A stretch of DNA of 64,000 nucleotides from Streptomyces sp. A1277 (GTDB lineage Bacteria > Actinomycetota > Actinomycetes > Streptomycetales > Streptomycetaceae), in the NCBI RefSeq assembly GCF_004795015.1, contig NZ_SSBI01000021.1:53085-117084 (forward strand), read 5' to 3'. The stretch's first letter is position 1, and each line of letters opens with the position of its first letter. A program made the translations under genes and the position numbers. Positions 59,915-64,000 of the stretch are shown here, piece by piece. The notes under the pieces are model-generated. The model saw only the letters and a list, made by a program, of their open reading frames with translations, was not told where the DNA came from and did no database searches.

Positions 59915-62778
59915 CCCCGCAGGACGCCTACTGGGAGCAGACGCGCGTACCCGAGGGTGTACTGCCCGCGCGGGCATGGGTGCGTCCGGACGCCACGAGT
60001 GCCGACGCCGTGGAACTGGACGGGCCGTGGGACTTCGCCTTCGGCCACGCCGCCGACGGCAGCGATCTCTCGCCGTTCGTCGCCGACGCGATCACCGTGC
60101 CGGGCCACTGGCAGCTCCAGGGGTACGGCCGACCCGCCTACACCAACGTGGAGTACCCCTTCCCGCTCGACCCGCCGCACGTACCGTCCCGCAACCCGAC
60201 GGGCGAGTACCGGCGCACCATCGGCATACCGGAGCACTGGGACTCCGGGCGCGTCGTGCTGCGCTTCGAGGGCGTCGATTCCTGCGCCCGGGTCTGCGTG
60301 GACGGCAGGCGGGTGGGCGTACTCACCGGCTCCCGGCTTCCCGGGGAGTTCGACCTCACCGACCTCGTGACACCCGGCGGCCGGCACGAGCTGACGGTGC
60401 GCGTCCACCAGTGGTCGGTGGGCAGCTATGTCGAGGACCAGGACATGTGGTGGCTGAGCGGCATCTTCCGGCCGGTGCTGCTCCTGCACCGCCCGGCGGG
60501 GTGCGTCGTCGACCACGAGGCCGCAGCGGACTACGACCCCGTCACGGGCGAGGGACACCTCGACGTCCTGATCACGACCGCCGACGGAGCCACGGCCGAG
60601 CTGACCGTTCAGGAGCTGGGGCTCAGCCGGACCCTGGTGCCCGGGCAGCGGGTACGCCTGCCGGCCGGACCGGTCGAGCCGTGGAGCGCGGAGCGGCCGC
60701 GGCTCTACGACGCGACACTCGCCACGCCCTCCGAGCGGATCAGCCTGCGACTGGGCTTCCGCCGGGTGGAGCTGACGGACGACCGGGACGGCGGCCGGCT
60801 GATCTCGGTGAACGGGAATCCGGTGATGTTCCGCGGCGTCAACCGCCACGAGTGGGACCTGCGCCGCGGCCGGGCCGTGGACGAGGCGGTGATGCGGGCG
60901 GACGTGCGGCTGATGAAGGACAGCAACGTCAACGCCGTCCGCACCAGCCACTACCCGCCGCACCCCCGGTTCCTCGAACTGTGCGACGAGGCCGGGCTGT
61001 ACGTCGTCGACGAATGCGATCTGGAGACGCACGGGTACATCGAGGACGCCTGCACCACCAGGCCGGGCAACCCGGTGACCCTGCCCGAGTGGACCGATCC
61101 GCTCGTGGACCGGATGCGTCGCATGATCGAACGCGACAAGAACCGCCCCAGCGTCCTCTTCTGGTCGGCGGGCAACGAATCGGGTGCCGGAGCCGCTGTC
61201 GACGCGATGCTCCGGTGGGGCAGAGAGCGTGACCCGTCCCGGCTGTTCCTGTACGAGGGGGACAAGTCGAGCCGCCTGGTGGACGCGTACTGCCTGATGT
61301 ACCCACGGCACGAGGCCCTTCGGGCGATCGGCCGCCGCGCCGATCCGGGCCATCCCGACGCGGCGACCGACCGCCGGCGGCGGGCGCTTCCCTTCCTCGC
61401 GATCGAGTACGCGCACGCCATGGGCGCCGGCCCGGGCGGCCTCTCCGAGTACCGGGACATCTTCGAGGCACACCCCCGCTGCCAGGGCGGCTTCATCTGG
61501 GAGTGGAGCGATCAGGCGATCGAGGGCCCCGGCGGTGAATGGCTCTACGGCGGCGACTTCGGGGAGGTGCTGCACGACGGCAACTTCATCGCCGACGGTC
61601 TGCTGCTGCCCGACCGGACACCGTCGCCGGCGCTGGCCGACGTCCGCGCCGTGTTCGCCCCGGTGCGCGTGGAGTGGCGGGAGGACCGGGCGGTGCTGGT
61701 CAACCGGCACGAAGTGCTCGATCTGGCCGGCTTCACCCTGCGGTGGCGCCTGGAGGAGGACGGGAGAGCCGTCGCGTCCCGGAGCGCGCCCTGCCCCCGG
61801 GCCGCACCGGGCACGTCCGTCACGCTCGGGGCGCCCCCGGAGATCATCGACGCGTACGCCGGGACCGGCACACGGGTGGTGCACGTCGACATCGTCGACC
61901 CGCACGGCCGCACCGTCTCCCGGAACTGGCACGTGGTGGCCTCGGCGCCCCCGCCCGGATTCGGGGCAGCGACGAGGCCGGGGGCCCCGGAGGGGGCCGA
62001 CGGTCTCGCGGGCGGGGAACTGCTCGGCCTTCTCCGGTCGCTCCTGGGGCCCCACCGACTGGTCCCCCGGCTGTGGCGGGCCCCGGTCGACAACGAGCGC
62101 GCCTTCTCGGGGGACCCCCTGGAAGCGGCCTGGCGGAAGGCCGGAGTGCACCGCCTCGAACACGAACAGCGGGTGGCGGGTGGGTCGGTGCGCATCAGGT
62201 CGGCAGCCGCCGGGCAGACCTGGGCGCTGATCACCCGGCTCACGGGGCACCGCGTGGACGAGGGCCTGCTGCTCGGGGTCGACATGAGCTTCGAGGGACC
62301 CGCGCCGACGCCCCTCCCGCGCATCGCCCTCGACGTCGTGACCGAGGAGCGCATCGACGCGCTGGAGTGGTACGGCCTGGGCCCGCACGAGTCCTATCCG
62401 GACACCGGACAGGGCAACACGCTCGGCCGGTTCTCCGCCACCGTCGACGCGCTCCAGACCCGCTACGTCCACCCCCAGGAGAACGGCGAGCGCGCCGGGG
62501 TCACCCGGGCCGCGCTCACCTCGGTCTCCGGGCGGGTCGTGGAGGTGCGGGCGGACCGGCCGATCGGGCTCGCGGTGCGACCGTGGTCGAGCGAGGAGCT
62601 GACCCGGGCGGCCCACACCCATGAACTGCGGCCCGACGGACGCACCCACATCACCTTCGCCCTGGCCACCCATGGGGTCGGCAGCGCGTCCTGCGGCCCC
62701 GGTGTGCTCCCCGCCCACCAGCTGGCGGCCGGCCCCCAGTCGGTCCGGCTGCTGCTGACACGGCGGGAGCGGCCCTGA
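59911..62778 (+). CDS. GH2 beta-galactosidase (LacZ type)
   Basis: A 955-residue GH2 enzyme: jelly-roll sugar-binding domain (about 25-190), Ig-like domain, TIM barrel and beta-galactosidase small-chain domain. The acid/base Glu423 is in LFWSAGNESG and the nucleophile Glu499 in AIEYAHAMGAGPGG, matching LacZ Glu461 and Glu537; QGGFIWEWSDQ is also LacZ-like. It has no signal peptide. With the GH20 and sulfatase it could take apart sulfated Gal-GlcNAc units. It ends the operon before decayed genes. Confidence 0.87.
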   Translation: MTPQDAYWEQTRVPEGVLPARAWVRPDATSADAVELDGPWDFAFGHAADGSDLSPFVADAITVPGHWQLQGYGRPAYTNVEYPFPLDPPHVPSRNPTGEYRRTIGIPEHWDSGRVVLRFEGVDSCARVCVDGRRVGVLTGSRLPGEFDLTDLVTPGGRHELTVRVHQWSVGSYVEDQDMWWLSGIFRPVLLLHRPAGCVVDHEAAADYDPVTGEGHLDVLITTADGATAELTVQELGLSRTLVPGQRVRLPAGPVEPWSAERPRLYDATLATPSERISLRLGFRRVELTDDRDGGRLISVNGNPVMFRGVNRHEWDLRRGRAVDEAVMRADVRLMKDSNVNAVRTSHYPPHPRFLELCDEAGLYVVDECDLETHGYIEDACTTRPGNPVTLPEWTDPLVDRMRRMIERDKNRPSVLFWSAGNESGAGAAVDAMLRWGRERDPSRLFLYEGDKSSRLVDAYCLMYPRHEALRAIGRRADPGHPDAATDRRRRALPFLAIEYAHAMGAGPGGLSEYRDIFEAHPRCQGGFIWEWSDQAIEGPGGEWLYGGDFGEVLHDGNFIADGLLLPDRTPSPALADVRAVFAPVRVEWREDRAVLVNRHEVLDLAGFTLRWRLEEDGRAVASRSAPCPRAAPGTSVTLGAPPEIIDAYAGTGTRVVHVDIVDPHGRTVSRNWHVVASAPPPGFGAATRPGAPEGADGLAGGELLGLLRSLLGPHRLVPRLWRAPVDNERAFSGDPLEAAWRKAGVHRLEHEQRVAGGSVRIRSAAAGQTWALITRLTGHRVDEGLLLGVDMSFEGPAPTPLPRIALDVVTEERIDALEWYGLGPHESYPDTGQGNTLGRFSATVDALQTRYVHPQENGERAGVTRAALTSVSGRVVEVRADRPIGLAVRPWSSEELTRAAHTHELRPDGRTHITFALATHGVGSASCGPGVLPAHQLAAGPQSVRLLLTRRERP

Positions 62779-62806
62779 CCCCGGCGGCCCGGGACGGGCG
62801 TCGGGG

Positions 62807-63601
62807 GTGAGGCACTGTTTTCCGTACCCGGCCCCCGACAGGTCCAGCAGCACCAGGTTCGTCGGGATCGGGGTCGGCTCGCCGGGCATCATCGACGAGA
62901 CCGGGCTGATCCGCCTGGCGGCGCATCTCGGCTGGAGCGACCTGCCGTTGGCGGCGCTGCCGGCCGAGCGCTTCGGAGTGCCCGCCCATGTCGGCAACGA
63001 TGTGAACATGGCCGCGCTGGGCGTGCTGCACTTCCGGGACACCCGGGCGCACAACCTCATGGTGATCTCCACCCGGCACGGCGTCGGGGCCGGTCTGGTG
63101 GTCGGCCGCGAGCTGGTCGAGGGGGAGCAGTTCGCGGCGGGCGAGACAGGGCACGTCACCGTCGACGAGGACGGCGAGCTGTGCGGGTGCGGCAGACGCG
63201 GCTGCCTCGATCTCGCCATCGACGTCCACCACTTGAGCCGGCGGCTGGAGCGGGCTGCGCCCGGAGAGCGTCCCGCTCTGCGGGCCGGGGCAGGCCGGGT
63301 GCTCGGTACGGTCCTCGCGCCGGTCATCAGCGTGCTCAACCTGAACACCATCGTGCTGACCGGCCCGCCCGAGCTGATCGAGGGCGCGTTCCTGGGGGCG
63401 GTGCGGGAGACGGCGCGGACCCGCACGCTCGGCCCCGTACACGCCTCCCTGGACATCCGGTCGCCGGCGGGAGACACCGATCTCGTCCTGCTCGGCGCGG
63501 CCTCCCGCGTGCTCGCGGCCGAGCTGGGCGTGCTCCGACCCGAGCGCCACGGCGGCGCGCGGACTTTCCCTCGCGAACCCGGGGCCCGCACAACCTTCTA
63601 A
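62807..63601 (+). pseudogene. 5'-truncated ROK-family sugar kinase/regulator
   Basis: The readable part (264 residues) begins inside a ROK domain: GIGVGSPGIIDETG, GNDVNMAALG with the catalytic Asp, GVGAGLVVGRELVEG, and the zinc motif CGCGRRGCLD. The first 110 or so residues of a ROK kinase, including the ATP-binding loop (or a helix-turn-helix in ROK repressors), are missing. The GTG at 62807 has no good Shine-Dalgarno. It is best read as a decayed gene, originally a sugar kinase or repressor for the locus. Confidence 0.7.
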
Positions 63602-63639
63602 TCGAACCTACGTTCGCTCATCCCTGCGCAGGAGTTGAA

Positions 63640-63811
63640 ATGGTACGTGCAAGATTCGCCATGCCCTGGGCCTCGGAGACCTTCCCCCGGACGTCCTGGA
63701 CCTGGGCAACACCCAGGTCGCGAGCTTCGCCGCCGCCGGCGGCCCGATGGACCTGACCGGGTACGCGAAGGACCTGCGGCAGGGGCAGAAGTGGCTGGCG
63801 GGCCTGGAGGA
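63640..63811 (+). pseudogene. Relic of a sugar ABC transporter substrate-binding protein
   Basis: After AGGAGTTGAA and an ATG at 63640 (MVRARFAMPW), a different frame reads LGLGDLPPDVLDLGNTQ then VASFAAAGGPMDLTGYAKDLRQ, the N-terminal region of family-1 (maltose/oligosaccharide) binding proteins. The start and this segment are out of frame and the signal peptide is missing, so the gene has lost an N-terminal part and is cut short by the hairpin at 63812. The loss resembles that of the SDR relic at 60. Confidence 0.62.
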
Positions 63812-63870
63812 CCCGGCGACGCCGTGGGCCGCCCGCGCAGCGCGCGCGGGCGGCCCACGGCGTCGCCGGG
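63812..63870. terminator. 27-bp perfect hairpin with 5-nt loop
   Basis: Positions 63812-63838 and 63844-63870 are exact inverted copies (outer CCCGGCGACG, CGTCGCCGGG) around AGCGC. It is the strongest hairpin in the window and probably a terminator; it follows the gene relics. The stretch 63871-64000 contains no gene I can recognise. Confidence 0.7.
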
Positions 63871-64000
63871 TGCCCCGGAGGTGGTCCGGTGTCCGAGCCC
63901 CGAAGGCGGTGACGGGCAGACCCAGATCCCGTGCGGACTCGGGGCGGGCGCGGAGCGGGGTTCCCCGTTGATGCGCGCCTGCGCGAAACCCATGTCGGGC

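Noticed and set aside
59752..63591. A 1279-codon minus-strand frame opposite GH2 and ROK.
   Set aside because: No motifs, biased composition; antisense shadow of GH2.
63598..63993. A 131-codon minus-strand frame at the right end.
   Set aside because: It runs through the 27-bp hairpin and the binding-protein relic and shows no family features; a gene cannot be supported.

Overview
The window is 64 kb of very GC-rich, densely packed DNA with GGAGG-type ribosome binding sites, GTG and TTG starts, and many 1, 4 or 8 nt gene overlaps. This points to a Streptomyces or a close actinomycete relative. I saw no rRNA, tRNA, CRISPR array, transposase or phage gene. Gene names below rest on recalled family features and gene order (mainly the Mycobacterium tuberculosis and Rhodococcus steroid regulons), not on a database search.

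Region 1 (1 to about 39.3 kb) is an aerobic steroid-catabolism island. Side-chain shortening: fadA5 thiolase, two-domain fadE34, MaoC hydratases, a thioesterase, fadD17, an igr-type block (chsE2-chsH2-chsE1-chsH1-ltp2), hsaE and chsB1. Ring opening: kstR regulator, kstD and hsaA. Degradation of rings C and D: fadD3, fadE30, fadE31-32-33, ipdF, kstR2, fadA6, ipdABC and echA20. Extra enzymes are several SDRs, a SnoaL-like protein, an F420-type LLM oxidoreductase, a 3-alpha-hydroxysteroid-dehydrogenase-like SDR and another acyl-CoA synthetase. KshAB, HsaBCD, HsaFG, Mce4 and CYP125 are not in the window, so the pathway must be completed elsewhere or the substrate is not cholesterol.

Region 2 (39.4 to 47.9 kb) is one operon: a family-5 (peptide/opine-type) ABC importer, an old-yellow-enzyme flavoprotein and an amidase. 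Its promoter carries the same unusual box as the steroid promoters. With the 3-alpha-HSD this suggests, as inference, import and deconjugation of amide-linked steroids such as conjugated bile acids.

Region 3 (48 to 64 kb) looks like a sulfated-glycan utilisation locus: formylglycine-generating enzyme, type I sulfatase and PadR regulator on the minus strand, facing a second family-5 importer, a secreted parallel beta-helix protein, a GH20 hexosaminidase and a GH2 beta-galactosidase. Sulfatase and glycosidases lack signal peptides, so sulfated oligosaccharides would be imported before being taken apart. The locus ends in decayed genes (a 5'-truncated ROK protein and a sugar-binding-protein relic) and a 27-bp perfect hairpin.

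The most interesting signal is regulatory. A 15-bp box (consensus TYCC-GGTCAGY-GGGA) occurs in intergenic DNA seven times, and in five of them a TAnnnT hexamer starts exactly 31 nt after the last base of the box. This looks like an undescribed regulon joining the upper steroid genes with the importer/OYE/amidase operon. It lies alongside KstR-like and KstR2-like operators.
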